Source of the DNA: Devosia soli | GTDB taxonomy: Bacteria; Pseudomonadota; Alphaproteobacteria; Rhizobiales; Devosiaceae | DNA length: 64,000 nt | Direction: 5' to 3' | Assembly (NCBI RefSeq): GCF_000970455.1 | Contig: NZ_LAJG01000005.1 | Coordinates: 434,001-498,000, forward strand | Shown here: piece after piece, positions 1-8,367 of the stretch | Numbering within the stretch: position 1 is the first letter of the stretch | Layout of the letters: each line of letters opens with the position of its first letter | Notes under the pieces: model-generated | Told to the model about the DNA's origin: nothing | Seen by the model: the letters and a program-made list of their open reading frames with translations, nothing else | The model's database searches: none | Program-made: the position numbers and the translations under genes

Positions 1-530
1 CAGCGGTCGCTTCGCTGATCCTCAACCAAGCGAGTTTTGCGGTAGAGGATGGATTGGCCGCATCACTTGCAGGCATGCTGAGGGAAAAGGCGCCAGAGGT
101 GCTCATCGGCGTGCCAACGCTCGGCCTGCCGCTCGCGTCTAACGTTGCGCGCCGGCTAGGGCATACGCGCATGGTGCCGCTCGGCACATCGCGAAAATTC
201 TGGTATCGCGACGATCTTTCTGAGCCGATGAAATCGATCACCAGCCCGACGGCGGCGAAGACGCTTTACGTCGATCCTCGCATGTTGCCGCTTCTGCGCG
301 GCAAGCGGGTAGCGGTAATCGACGATGTGATCAGTTCCGGCCAATCGATGGGTGCCGTGCTGCGACTGCTGACGAAGGCTGAGATCGAGCCCATCGCGAT
401 TGGCTGCGCCATGCTGCAAGGAGCGGCGTGGCAAGAGTCGTTGGCGGCTTGGCGCGATCAGATCGTCGCGCCACTCGCCTCGCCGCAGTTTTTCCTCAAC
501 GAGCTTGGGCGCTGGTCCCCTGTCACCTGA
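1..530 (+). CDS. Phosphoribosyltransferase-family protein (5' partial)
   Basis: The reading frame is open from base 3, so the true start lies before the window. About 175 C-terminal residues are visible. A PRPP-binding loop (VIDDVISSGQS, around bases 315-350) is preceded by two hydrophobic residues and followed by a beta strand, as in type I phosphoribosyltransferases such as adenine PRTase. Such enzymes join a nucleobase to PRPP to make a nucleotide. It lies 108 bp upstream of a BMP-type ABC transporter and a CodA-like deaminase on the same strand, which fits a nucleobase salvage role. The acceptor base cannot be told from this fragment. The family call is firm; the substrate is inferred. 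Confidence 0.8.
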   Translation, partial: AVASLILNQASFAVEDGLAASLAGMLREKAPEVLIGVPTLGLPLASNVARRLGHTRMVPLGTSRKFWYRDDLSEPMKSITSPTAAKTLYVDPRMLPLLRGKRVAVIDDVISSGQSMGAVLRLLTKAEIEPIAIGCAMLQGAAWQESLAAWRDQIVAPLASPQFFLNELGRWSPVT

Positions 531-638
531 CAAGACAGTCCGGTGAAAAACCTTATGCCGCGCTTGCCAACGGCGCGGATTTTGCCCACAGAATGGGCAC
601 GCGGGATGCCTGGGTTAGATTTTCGACACGAGGGACAA

Positions 639-1634
639 ATGACTGAGAAATTCGTAGCCGGACGACGTGTGTTCGTTGGTGTTTTGGCCGCAGGCGTCGC
701 CCTGGCGATGAGCGGTGTGAGCTTGGCGCAGGACCTGACCAAGGTTGCCGCGATCTGGACAGTACCGGTGGAGCAGCAGTGGGCAAGCCGGTTGCACAAT
801 GCGCTGACCGCAGCCGACGAGCGCGGCGAGATCGAGTATGTCTATTCGGAAAATATCTCCAACACGGACTATGAGCGCGTGATGCGTGAATATGCCGAGC
901 AGGGCGTGAGCCTGATCGTCGGCGAGGCGTTCGGGGTCGAGCAGCCGGCGCGCGCTGTGGCTTCGGAATATCCCGAGATTTCGTTCCTGATGGGGTCGAG
1001 CCTGCCGCCGGCAGAGCCGAACTTTGCGACCTTCGACAACTTCATCCACGAGCCGAGCTACCTCACCGGTATTGTTGCGGGCATGAAGACCGAGAGCAAC
1101 AAGATCGGCATGGTGGGTGGCTATGCCATTCCGGAAGTGAACCGGCTGATGAATGCCTTCAAAGCTGGTGCGCTCTCGGTCAATCCGGACGTGACCTTCT
1201 CGGTCAGCTTCATCAACTCCTGGTATGATCCGCCGAAAGCCAAGGAAGCCGCCTTCGCCATGGTCGATGCGGGCGCGGATATTCTTTATGCGGAGCGCTT
1301 CGGCGTTTCGGATGCGGCCAAGGAACGCGGCATTCTGGCGATCGGCAATGTGATCGATACGGCGGCGGATTATCCGGGCACGATCCTTGCGAGCGCGCTT
1401 TGGCATGGTGAGCCGATGATCGATAAGGCGATTGCCGATGTGAAGGCGGGTTCGTTCACCGCCTCGGATTACGGTATCTATGCCTTTATGGAATATGGCG
1501 GTTCGAGCGTCGTGATTGACGAGGCGCTGGCTGGGCCGGAAGCGGTTGCGGCGGCCAAGGCGAAGGAAGAAGAGATTTTGGCCAAGACGTTTACGGTCGA
1601 GATCGACGATAGCGAGCCGACTTCGTCGCAGTAA
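639..1634 (+). CDS. BMP-family ABC transporter periplasmic binding protein
   Basis: A 331-residue protein of the basic membrane protein (PnrA/Med-like) family, which binds nucleosides or related ligands outside the inner membrane. The N-terminus is a Sec-type signal peptide (basic GRR, hydrophobic stretch, cleavage near SLAQ). There is no lipobox cysteine, so it should be a soluble periplasmic protein rather than a lipoprotein. An upstream extension to 543 is open, but ATG 639 has a close GAGGGA ribosome site and begins directly with the signal peptide. The body shows the expected ADILYAERFGVSDAAKERG-type segment and a conserved C-terminal GGSSVVI region. The ATPase and permeases follow. Confidence 0.9.
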   Translation: MTEKFVAGRRVFVGVLAAGVALAMSGVSLAQDLTKVAAIWTVPVEQQWASRLHNALTAADERGEIEYVYSENISNTDYERVMREYAEQGVSLIVGEAFGVEQPARAVASEYPEISFLMGSSLPPAEPNFATFDNFIHEPSYLTGIVAGMKTESNKIGMVGGYAIPEVNRLMNAFKAGALSVNPDVTFSVSFINSWYDPPKAKEAAFAMVDAGADILYAERFGVSDAAKERGILAIGNVIDTAADYPGTILASALWHGEPMIDKAIADVKAGSFTASDYGIYAFMEYGGSSVVIDEALAGPEAVAAAKAKEEEILAKTFTVEIDDSEPTSSQ

Positions 1635-1650
1635 GCTTTTAAGGGAACAA

Positions 1651-1687
1651 CCCCCACCTAGCCCCCCCCTGGTAGGGGGAGGAATAG
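1651..1687. repeat. Extragenic palindrome, CCTCCCCC-type
   Basis: C-rich and G-rich arms (CCCCCCCCTGG / TAGGGGGAGG) flanked by CCCCCACCTAG. The same unit recurs at 9584, 9659 (inverted) and 22097. It lies between the binding-protein gene and the ATPase gene, where it could form a hairpin in the mRNA. Confidence 0.6.
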
Positions 1688-1756
1688 CATCGAGTTTTGG
1701 GGCGGGCTTGGGCTCGCCTCAGGCTTATCTGGACGCCAATGCGGAGCACCCCGACC

Positions 1757-3298
1757 ATGACCGACGCCCCAGTGCTCCTTTCGCTCCAGAACATCACCAA
1801 GCGGTTTGGCGCCTTGACGGCGAATGATGGGATTTCGCTCGATCTGCATCGCGGAGAAATCCTCGCGCTGCTGGGGGAGAATGGGGCGGGCAAGACAACG
1901 CTGATGAATATCCTTTTCGGGCACTATGTGCAGGACGAGGGGGATGTGCGGGTTTTGGGCGATGGTGGGCTGACCGCCCTGCCCCCCGGTTCGCCCGGCG
2001 CGGCGCTGAAGGCCGGGATAGGCATGGTGCATCAGCATTTTACGCTGGCGGAGAACCTTTCGGGGCTCGCCAATATTCGGCTCGGGACCGAGCCGCTTTT
2101 GTCGTTCGGGCGCGAGGGTGCGGCGCGGGCAAAAGTGCAGAAAATCATTGCTGAGAGTGGGCTGGACGTCGATCTCGATCGGCGCGTGGCCGATCTGACG
2201 GTGGGCGAAAAGCAGCGGATCGAGATTTTGAAGGCGCTTTATCGCGATGCGAAAGTGCTCATTCTCGATGAACCGACGGCCGTGTTGACACCGCAGGAGG
2301 CCGATGGGCTGTTTGTGGTCTTGCGGCGGCTGGCGGCCAATGGGCTCGGGGTGATTTTCATTTCGCATAAGCTCGGCGAGGTCCTGGCCGTGTCGCATCG
2401 CATTCTGGTGCTGCGCGGCGGCAAGAAGGCGGGCGAGCTGGTGACGGCGGATGCCGATCGGCGGGCGATTGCCGATTTGATGGTGGGCAAGGCTGTGGCC
2501 GCGGTGGTGCGGACGCCGGCGAGCCCGGGCGACGTGTTGTTGGCGCTGGAAAATGTGTCGCTGCATGGGGCGAGTGGCCGATCGCTGAGCGGGGTCGATC
2601 TCAAATTGCGCGCGGGCGAGGTCGTTGGACTCGCGGGCGTTTCGGGCAATGGACAATCGGGGATTGCAGGGCTGATTTCGGGGCTGGCGGTGCCGACGAG
2701 CGGGACCATGCGTCTCTATGGTGAGACGGTGACGCGGGCCGATCCGCGGGCGCTGGTGGCCAATGGTGTGGCGCGCATGCCGGAGGATCGCCAGCATGAT
2801 GGCGTGGTGGGCACGATGAGCGTAGCCGACAATATCGCCATCGAAGAAGTGCGCAGCGCTGCCTTTTCCAAAATGGGTTTTCTCGATCGCAAGGCGATGC
2901 GCGAGCGGGCGACGGCGGCGATCGCGGGCTATGATGTGCGCTGCCAAGGGCCGGACGCAGAGGCACGGCTGCTGTCGGGCGGCAATGTGCAAAAGCTAAT
3001 CCTGGCACGCGTGCTTGAGCGCGGACCGCGGGTGATCCTTGCCAATCAGCCGACGCGCGGGCTCGATGTCGGCGCGCAGGCAGAAGTGCATCGGCGCATT
3101 CTCGCGGCGCGGGATCGTGGCGCGGCGGTGCTGGTGATTTCGGAAGATCTGGACGAGCTTTTCGCGCTCGCCGACCGGTTTGTCGTGGTCCATGCGGGCG
3201 AGTTGCATGATGCGGGGCCGAGCGAAGGGCTCGATCGCGGCACGATCGGTTTGATGATGGCGGGGCAGAGCCACGCGCGGGCGGAGATGGCGTCATGA
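1757..3298 (+). CDS. ABC transporter ATP-binding protein, duplicated domain, nucleoside/sugar type
   Basis: A 513-residue protein with two fused ABC ATPase domains, as in the NupA/YufO/RbsA class that powers BMP-type importers. Domain 1 has Walker A GENGAGKTT, signature LTVGEKQR and Walker B VLILDEP. Domain 2 has the degenerate P-loop typical of the family (GVSGNGQS), signature LSGGNVQK and a Walker B-like VILANQP with no catalytic glutamate. Only the first site is therefore expected to be fully hydrolytic. ATG 1757 was chosen because it starts the conserved sequence and has GGAG upstream; ATG 1739 is possible. The stop overlaps the start of the next permease by 4 bases. Confidence 0.92.
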   Translation: MTDAPVLLSLQNITKRFGALTANDGISLDLHRGEILALLGENGAGKTTLMNILFGHYVQDEGDVRVLGDGGLTALPPGSPGAALKAGIGMVHQHFTLAENLSGLANIRLGTEPLLSFGREGAARAKVQKIIAESGLDVDLDRRVADLTVGEKQRIEILKALYRDAKVLILDEPTAVLTPQEADGLFVVLRRLAANGLGVIFISHKLGEVLAVSHRILVLRGGKKAGELVTADADRRAIADLMVGKAVAAVVRTPASPGDVLLALENVSLHGASGRSLSGVDLKLRAGEVVGLAGVSGNGQSGIAGLISGLAVPTSGTMRLYGETVTRADPRALVANGVARMPEDRQHDGVVGTMSVADNIAIEEVRSAAFSKMGFLDRKAMRERATAAIAGYDVRCQGPDAEARLLSGGNVQKLILARVLERGPRVILANQPTRGLDVGAQAEVHRRILAARDRGAAVLVISEDLDELFALADRFVVVHAGELHDAGPSEGLDRGTIGLMMAGQSHARAEMAS

Positions 3299-4368
3299 CT
3301 ATTCGGCTTGAACCGCGCGAGGATGCTGGGCTGGGTCTGAAAATCGGGGTGTCGCTGGCGGCGGGCCTCGTGGCACTGCTGCTGGTCGCCATTCCGGTGC
3401 TGTTTGCCGGCGGGTCGCCGCTGACGGCCTATGGTCTGATGATCCAGGGGGCCTTCGGCTCGATGTTCGCGTTCAGCGAGACGCTGAACAGGGCGACGCC
3501 GCTGATTTTGACGGGCCTTGCTTGTGCCGTCGCGTTTCGCGCCAAACTTTGGAATATCGGGGCCGAGGGGCAGCTTTATATTGGGGCGCTCGCGGCGGTC
3601 TGCATTGGCAGTGGGCTCCTGCAATTGCCCCCTGCCCTGATGATCCCGACAGTAATGATCGCCGGATTTTTGGCCGGCGGGCTGATGATGGTCATTCCGA
3701 CCGTGATCAAGCAGCGGTTCGGGGCCGATGAAGTGGTCATCACGCTGCTGCTCAACTTCGTTGTCATTCTCTTCATTCAGATGCTCGTTGAGGGGCCGCT
3801 CAAGGACCCGCTCTCGATGGGCTGGCCGCAATCGGTGCCACTGCTTGCCGAGGCAAAACTGCCGAAACTTTTACCGCGGCTGCGGATGCATTGGGGGCTG
3901 ATCGTTGGGCTCGTGGCGGCGCTGGTGCTTTGGCTGATGGTGCGCAAGACCGTGCTTGGCTTTGAAATCCGCGCGGTCGGCGAGAACAAGGCGGCGGCGC
4001 GGTTTGCCGGAATTCCTGTGGATGCAACCATGCTGAAGGTGGCGCTGATATCGGGTGGGCTCGCTGGGCTGGCGGGCGTCGGTGAAGTGGCCGGGGTGAA
4101 GGGCTATCTTTCGTCGGACCTGTCGCCGGGATTTGGCTATTCGGGGATTGTCGTTGCCATGCTCGCGGGGCTCTCACCCATCGGGACGGTGATTGCGGCG
4201 CTGTTTGTGGCGGCCGTTTTCGTGGGGGCGGATTCGATGAGCCGGGCGACGGGGATTTCGAGCTATATCGCCGATCTCGTCGTGGCGCTGTCGCTGCTCT
4301 GCGTGCTGGTTGGCAGTTTTTTCCTGCGGTTCCGCGTGAAGTGGGACCGCCAGAGCGTGGTGGCCTGA
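3295..4368 (+). CDS. ABC transporter permease (nucleoside-type, first subunit)
   Basis: A 357-residue inner-membrane permease of the branched-chain/ribose/BMP permease superfamily. It has about 8-10 hydrophobic segments and the family's coupling region (TPLILTGLACAVAFRAKLWNIGAEGQ near residues 65-90, and EIRAVGENKAAARFAGI). It should form the transmembrane channel with the next gene product. The ATGA overlap with the ATPase gene indicates translational coupling. Confidence 0.9.
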   Translation: MTIRLEPREDAGLGLKIGVSLAAGLVALLLVAIPVLFAGGSPLTAYGLMIQGAFGSMFAFSETLNRATPLILTGLACAVAFRAKLWNIGAEGQLYIGALAAVCIGSGLLQLPPALMIPTVMIAGFLAGGLMMVIPTVIKQRFGADEVVITLLLNFVVILFIQMLVEGPLKDPLSMGWPQSVPLLAEAKLPKLLPRLRMHWGLIVGLVAALVLWLMVRKTVLGFEIRAVGENKAAARFAGIPVDATMLKVALISGGLAGLAGVGEVAGVKGYLSSDLSPGFGYSGIVVAMLAGLSPIGTVIAALFVAAVFVGADSMSRATGISSYIADLVVALSLLCVLVGSFFLRFRVKWDRQSVVA

Positions 4369-4369
4369 G

Positions 4370-5317
4370 ATGGACGTTTTGTTCGACATTTTGGGCTCGG
4401 CCAATTTCTGGGCAGCCGCCATCCGCATCGCGACGCCGCTGATCTTTGGCGTTTTGGGCGCGCTGATCTGCGAGCGCGCGGGCGTGCTCAACCTTGGAAT
4501 CGAAGGGATTTTCGTCGCCGGGGCCATGACGGGTTGGCTCGCGGTTTATCTCGGTGCAGGGCTGTGGGGCGGCGTGCTGATTGCGGCGTTTGCCGGAGCG
4601 CTGTTTGGGCTGCTGCATGCGTTTCTGACGGTCATCTTGGGGCTGTCGCAGCATGTGTCGGGGATCGGGATTACGCTTCTAGCGACAAGCGTCAGCTATT
4701 TCACCTATCGTACGGCCCTGCCAGATGTGAGTTCGCCGCCGCGGATTGCCGCCTTTCAGCCGGTGTCGATACCGGGGCTCTCGGACCTGCCGTTTATCGG
4801 GCCAGCGCTGTTTCAGCAGACGCCGCTGACGTTTTTGGCGCTGGTGTTTGTCGCACTGGTAGCACTTGTTCTCTATCGGACGCCGCTGGGGCTCGCCATT
4901 CGGGCAGTCGGGGACAATCCGGCTTCGGTCGAGGCGCAGGGGCTTTCTGTGGTGGGGCTGCGCGTCGGTGCGGTGGTTGTTGGCTCGGCGCTGATGGCGT
5001 TGGGTGGAGCGTTTCTCACCATGTCGGCGTTCGATGCGTTCTTCTTTGGCATGGTCAATGGGCGCGGCTGGATCTGTATCGCGCTCGTGGTGTTTGCGTC
5101 TTGGCAGCCGGGCAAGGCGCTGTTAGGCGCGCTGCTGTTTGGAGCGTTCGATGCGTTTCAGATCCGGTTGCAGGCGCAGATTGGGCAGGTGGTGCCGGGT
5201 CAGGTGTTCCTGATGATGCCGTATTTGCTCTCGATCGTGGCGCTGATCCTGGTGGCAAGACGGGCGGATTATCCGAGGGCACTGTTGCAGCCTTGGACGA
5301 AGGGACAGCGCCATTAG
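4370..5317 (+). CDS. ABC transporter permease (nucleoside-type, second subunit)
   Basis: A 315-residue membrane protein of the same superfamily as the preceding permease. It has the diagnostic N-terminal RIATPLIFGVLGALICERAG region with NLGIEG following, and a central LAIRAVGDNPASVEAQG loop that should contact the ATPase. The start codon lies one base after the preceding TGA, so the genes are coupled. Pairing of two unlike permeases with a double ATPase and a BMP binding protein matches the NupP/NupQ arrangement. Confidence 0.9.
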   Translation: MDVLFDILGSANFWAAAIRIATPLIFGVLGALICERAGVLNLGIEGIFVAGAMTGWLAVYLGAGLWGGVLIAAFAGALFGLLHAFLTVILGLSQHVSGIGITLLATSVSYFTYRTALPDVSSPPRIAAFQPVSIPGLSDLPFIGPALFQQTPLTFLALVFVALVALVLYRTPLGLAIRAVGDNPASVEAQGLSVVGLRVGAVVVGSALMALGGAFLTMSAFDAFFFGMVNGRGWICIALVVFASWQPGKALLGALLFGAFDAFQIRLQAQIGQVVPGQVFLMMPYLLSIVALILVARRADYPRALLQPWTKGQRH

Positions 5318-5344
5318 TGGCATCCATTCTGAAATTTCAGGATA

Positions 5345-5370
5345 GGCCCCGGCTTTCGCCGGGGTGACAA
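5345..5370. repeat. Extragenic palindrome, GGTGAC-type REP
   Basis: Stem CCCCGGC, loop TTTC, stem GCCGGGG, followed by TGACAA. This is the common alphaproteobacterial REP-like unit. It sits between the second permease and the deaminase gene and may stabilise or shorten the upstream mRNA. Confidence 0.6.
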
Positions 5371-5420
5371 TCGGATTTTGTTTTAGCATCACAGCTAGTA
5401 CGCGACTTTAAGGACCAAAA

Positions 5421-6716
5421 ATGTTCGAGCTGAAAATCACCAATGCGACGCTGACGGATGGGCGGAAGGGTGTCGATATCGGCGTCCGTGACGGCAAGAT
5501 CGCAGCGATCGAAGCCAATCTTGGGGGCGAGGGCGGCGAGGTGATCGATGCGGATGGGCAATTGGTTTCGCCGCCCTTTGTCGACTGCCATTTTCATATG
5601 GATGCGACGCTGTCGCTGGGGCAGCCGCGGTTCAATGAAAGCGGGCGGCTGCTTGAGGGCATTCAGATCTGGGGAGAGCTAAAGCCGCTTCTTACTCATG
5701 AAGCCGTGGTCGACAGGGCTCTGGACTATTGCGACCTCGCGGTGGCGCAGGGGCTGCTGGCGATCCGGACGCATGTCGATATTTGCGATGATCGGTTGCT
5801 GGGCGTCGAGGCGCTGCTCGAGGTCAAGAAGCGCGTCGCGCCCTATATCGACCTGCAGCTCGTGGCCTTTCCGCAGGATGGGTATTATCGCTATCCGGGC
5901 GCGATCGAGCTGCTGGAGCGGGCGCTCGACATGGGCGTCGATGTCGTTGGCGGCATTCCGCATTTCGAGCGGACCATGGCGGATGGCGCGGCGAGCGTGA
6001 AGGCGCTGTGCGAGATTGCCGAGAAGCGCGGGCTCCTGGTCGACTTGCACTGCGATGAGACGGACGATCCGCTGAGCCGGCATATCGAGACGCTGACCTA
6101 TGAGGCGCAGCGGCTGGGTCTACAGGGCCGGGTCAACGGCTCGCACCTGACCTCGATGCATTCGATGGACAATTATTATGTCTCAAAGCTCCTGCCGCTG
6201 ATGGCGGAGGCAGACGTTTCGGCGACGGCGAACCCCAACATCAATATCGGCATTCAGGGGCGGCACGACACCTACCCCAAGCGGCGCGGGATGACGCGGA
6301 TTCCGGAGATGCTGACCTATGGGATCACTTGCGCCTTTGGGCAGGATTGCATGATGGACCCCTGGTATTCGCTCGGGCAGGCGGACATGCTCGATGTCGC
6401 CTCGATGGGGCTGCATGTGGCGCAGATGACGAGCCGCGATGCGATGCGGCAGTGCTTCGAGGCGGTGACATCAGGGCCGGCCAAGGTGATGCATCTTGAA
6501 GGCTATGGCATCGAGGTCGGCAAAAAGGCGGATATGGTGCTGCTGCAGGCGACGGATACGATCGAGGCCATTCGGCTGCGGGCGACGCGGATTGCGGTGA
6601 TCAAGGGCGGGCGGGTGATCGCGCGGACGGCGCCGCGGCAGACGGCATTGGCCCTTACGGACCGGCCGACGCGGCTCGATCCGGCGAGGGTCGGCCCCAG
6701 CGCCAATCAGGGTTAA
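5421..6716 (+). CDS. CodA-like cytosine deaminase / amidohydrolase with an altered active-site residue
   Basis: A 431-residue protein aligning along its length with E. coli cytosine deaminase (427 aa), with a constant 4-residue offset. Metal and catalytic residues are visible: H57/H59 in HFHMD, H210 and E213 in HCDETDD, H242, and D309. Q152, matching substrate-binding Q156, and W315 are also kept. At the E. coli D314 position this protein has C310, and H312 is Q308. The enzyme should hydrolytically deaminate an amino-nucleobase in the cytosol, but the substrate may differ from cytosine. An AAGGA site precedes ATG 5421. It closes the transporter operon. Confidence 0.82.
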   Translation: MFELKITNATLTDGRKGVDIGVRDGKIAAIEANLGGEGGEVIDADGQLVSPPFVDCHFHMDATLSLGQPRFNESGRLLEGIQIWGELKPLLTHEAVVDRALDYCDLAVAQGLLAIRTHVDICDDRLLGVEALLEVKKRVAPYIDLQLVAFPQDGYYRYPGAIELLERALDMGVDVVGGIPHFERTMADGAASVKALCEIAEKRGLLVDLHCDETDDPLSRHIETLTYEAQRLGLQGRVNGSHLTSMHSMDNYYVSKLLPLMAEADVSATANPNINIGIQGRHDTYPKRRGMTRIPEMLTYGITCAFGQDCMMDPWYSLGQADMLDVASMGLHVAQMTSRDAMRQCFEAVTSGPAKVMHLEGYGIEVGKKADMVLLQATDTIEAIRLRATRIAVIKGGRVIARTAPRQTALALTDRPTRLDPARVGPSANQG

Positions 6717-6724
6717 CCCACTGT

Positions 6725-7534
6725 TCAGGCGGGGTTCTTGGGCGGCGTGCCTCGAAGGTGTTCGAGAAGGTAAGCGTGGGTCGCAGGATTGGCGACGATG
6801 AGGCAACCGGTGCGTTCGAACACGTCCGGACCCCTGCCCCACCAGTCGGTAACGACGCCGCCCGCTTCTTCGACAAGGAGAATGCCGGCGGCGGTGTCGA
6901 CGAAGCCGGTTTCCTCGAAATAGCCGGTGAGGCGACCGCAAGCGACCCAGGCGCAGGAATTGGCGGCGCTTCCGACGATGCGGACGGCGCCGATGGGTGC
7001 CCGGATGGCGTCGAGGCGGGCGTAAGCTCCTGGATGCAATGACAGATTAGGCGTCGGCAGGCCTGTGCCGACGCACATCATGGCGATGTCGGTAGAGCGG
7101 CTGACATGGAGACGCTCACCGTTAAGGAAGGCGCCGTGGCCTTTGACGGCCGTGAACATCTCATCGGCGACCGGATCGTAGACCAGCCCGCACATGGTTT
7201 CATTGCCCCGGCGAAGGGCGATGGTGATGGTATAATGCTGGCCATTCAAGAAGTTAGTGGTTCCATCGATGGGGTCGACAAGCCAGCGATGGGTCTGGTC
7301 GTCGCGCTCGGCGGGGGCGAATTCTTCGCCGGTCAGACCCCAGGGATAGCGCGACAAGAGGCGGTCGCGGATCAGGGTTTCGGATTCGCGGTCGGCGTCG
7401 GAGACAAAGTCGCCAGGGCCTTTGACGCCGATTTCCAGATCGCGGAAACGCTTGAAGTGCTTGAGGGTGAGCGCGCCGGCTTCGCGGGTTGTAGCGGCCA
7501 TGTCTTCGAGGATGGCGTGATAATCGTAAGTCAT
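6725..7534 (-). CDS. Inositol monophosphatase family protein
   Basis: A 269-residue Mg-dependent phosphatase of the IMPase/CysQ/FBPase-like superfamily. Motifs: GEEF (metal-binding glutamate), DPIDGTTNF, and VDTAAG followed by EEAGG. The usual tryptophan before the last aspartate is valine here. Family members remove phosphate from inositol phosphate, histidinol phosphate, PAP or similar small molecules, so the substrate is open. The start overlaps the stop of the phosphodiesterase gene by 4 bases, and the gene ends an ABC-transporter operon. This suggests it dephosphorylates the product of the upstream phosphodiesterase. Confidence 0.88.
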   Translation of the reverse strand: MTYDYHAILEDMAATTREAGALTLKHFKRFRDLEIGVKGPGDFVSDADRESETLIRDRLLSRYPWGLTGEEFAPAERDDQTHRWLVDPIDGTTNFLNGQHYTITIALRRGNETMCGLVYDPVADEMFTAVKGHGAFLNGERLHVSRSTDIAMMCVGTGLPTPNLSLHPGAYARLDAIRAPIGAVRIVGSAANSCAWVACGRLTGYFEETGFVDTAAGILLVEEAGGVVTDWWGRGPDVFERTGCLIVANPATHAYLLEHLRGTPPKNPA

Positions 7535-8367
7535 TGTTTCAAAGCCGCTTTCAGGCGTTCCGGATCGTCTGTGGTGATCTGGTCGACCTTAAGATCGAGC
7601 AGGCGGTGAATGGACGGTATCGTGGTGTCGTCGACCGTTCGAATGGTCCAGGCGTCGATGCGTTTGCCGGCGGCGTGGATGGGGGCGACGATGTCGAAGC
7701 CGGCCTTGTCCGCAGCGAGGACGATGTCGTAGGCGAGGTAGATCATTTCCGCCTTCGGCGCAGTGGCGAGGGCTTCGGAAACGAAGGTTTGGTAGTCGCC
7801 GGTCGCTTGCAACCTGGCGAGGGATTCGCCGTAACAGGGGTCATAACCGCTGCGCAGTTTCGGAGCCGAATCCGTTAGCATTCCGATAGCATCGAAGTCG
7901 CCCCCGGAGAGAATAAGGTAATCGGCGACGGGCGCGACACTCGCGCCGAAATTGGCGACGACCGCGGGCGTGAGGGCCGCGTGGCTTTCCTTGAAGTCGA
8001 GTTGAAGGAGCGCGTTGGGATGCGGCGTCTCTTTGGCGAGCAGCGCGCAGAGGTCTTCGAGCAGCATGACCTTATCGGTGATCGGCTGGCCGTCGTTGCC
8101 GCGCAAGTTCAATTCACGAAGCACCGAGGCCGGTGTTTCGCGCACGAGGCCGGTGCCGGTCGTTTCGGCGTCGAGCTCGAAGTTGTGAAGGATAGCGCAG
8201 CCGTGGTCGGCGTGGATAACCAGGTCTACCTCGACGCTAGCGCCGAGGCGCATGGCTTCAAGAATGCGGCTGCCTGTGAACACAGGATCGGACGCCTTGC
8301 GGCGGCCGCGATGCCATTTGAGCCAGGTACGATGGCCGTCCCGCTCGATATAGAGAGGATCGCTCAT
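7531..8367 (-). CDS. Glycerophosphodiester phosphodiesterase family protein
   Basis: A 278-residue TIM-barrel phosphodiesterase. Visible motifs: HRG near residue 19, EVD near 46, and the second catalytic His in LHNFELDAETTG, followed by the C-terminal WTI/ITTDDPE region. There is no signal peptide, so it is cytosolic, like UgpQ. It should cut a glycerophosphodiester to glycerol-3-phosphate plus an alcohol. The region after HRG is divergent (no PENT motif), so the leaving group may be unusual. It overlaps the ATPase gene upstream and the phosphatase gene downstream by 4 bases each. Confidence 0.85.
   Translation of the reverse strand: MSDPLYIERDGHRTWLKWHRGRRKASDPVFTGSRILEAMRLGASVEVDLVIHADHGCAILHNFELDAETTGTGLVRETPASVLRELNLRGNDGQPITDKVMLLEDLCALLAKETPHPNALLQLDFKESHAALTPAVVANFGASVAPVADYLILSGGDFDAIGMLTDSAPKLRSGYDPCYGESLARLQATGDYQTFVSEALATAPKAEMIYLAYDIVLAADKAGFDIVAPIHAAGKRIDAWTIRTVDDTTIPSIHRLLDLKVDQITTDDPERLKAALKQ

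Noticed and set aside
583-599. Hairpin TGCCCA-CAGAA-TGGGCA between the PRTase and BMP genes
   Set aside because: A 6-bp stem without a T run; too weak to call a terminator or riboswitch.
1658-2992. A 444-residue open frame antisense to the ABC ATPase gene
   Set aside because: Composition is Arg/His/Pro-rich with no recognisable domain. The sense strand encodes a complete ATPase. Long antisense frames are common here because of GC-rich third positions.
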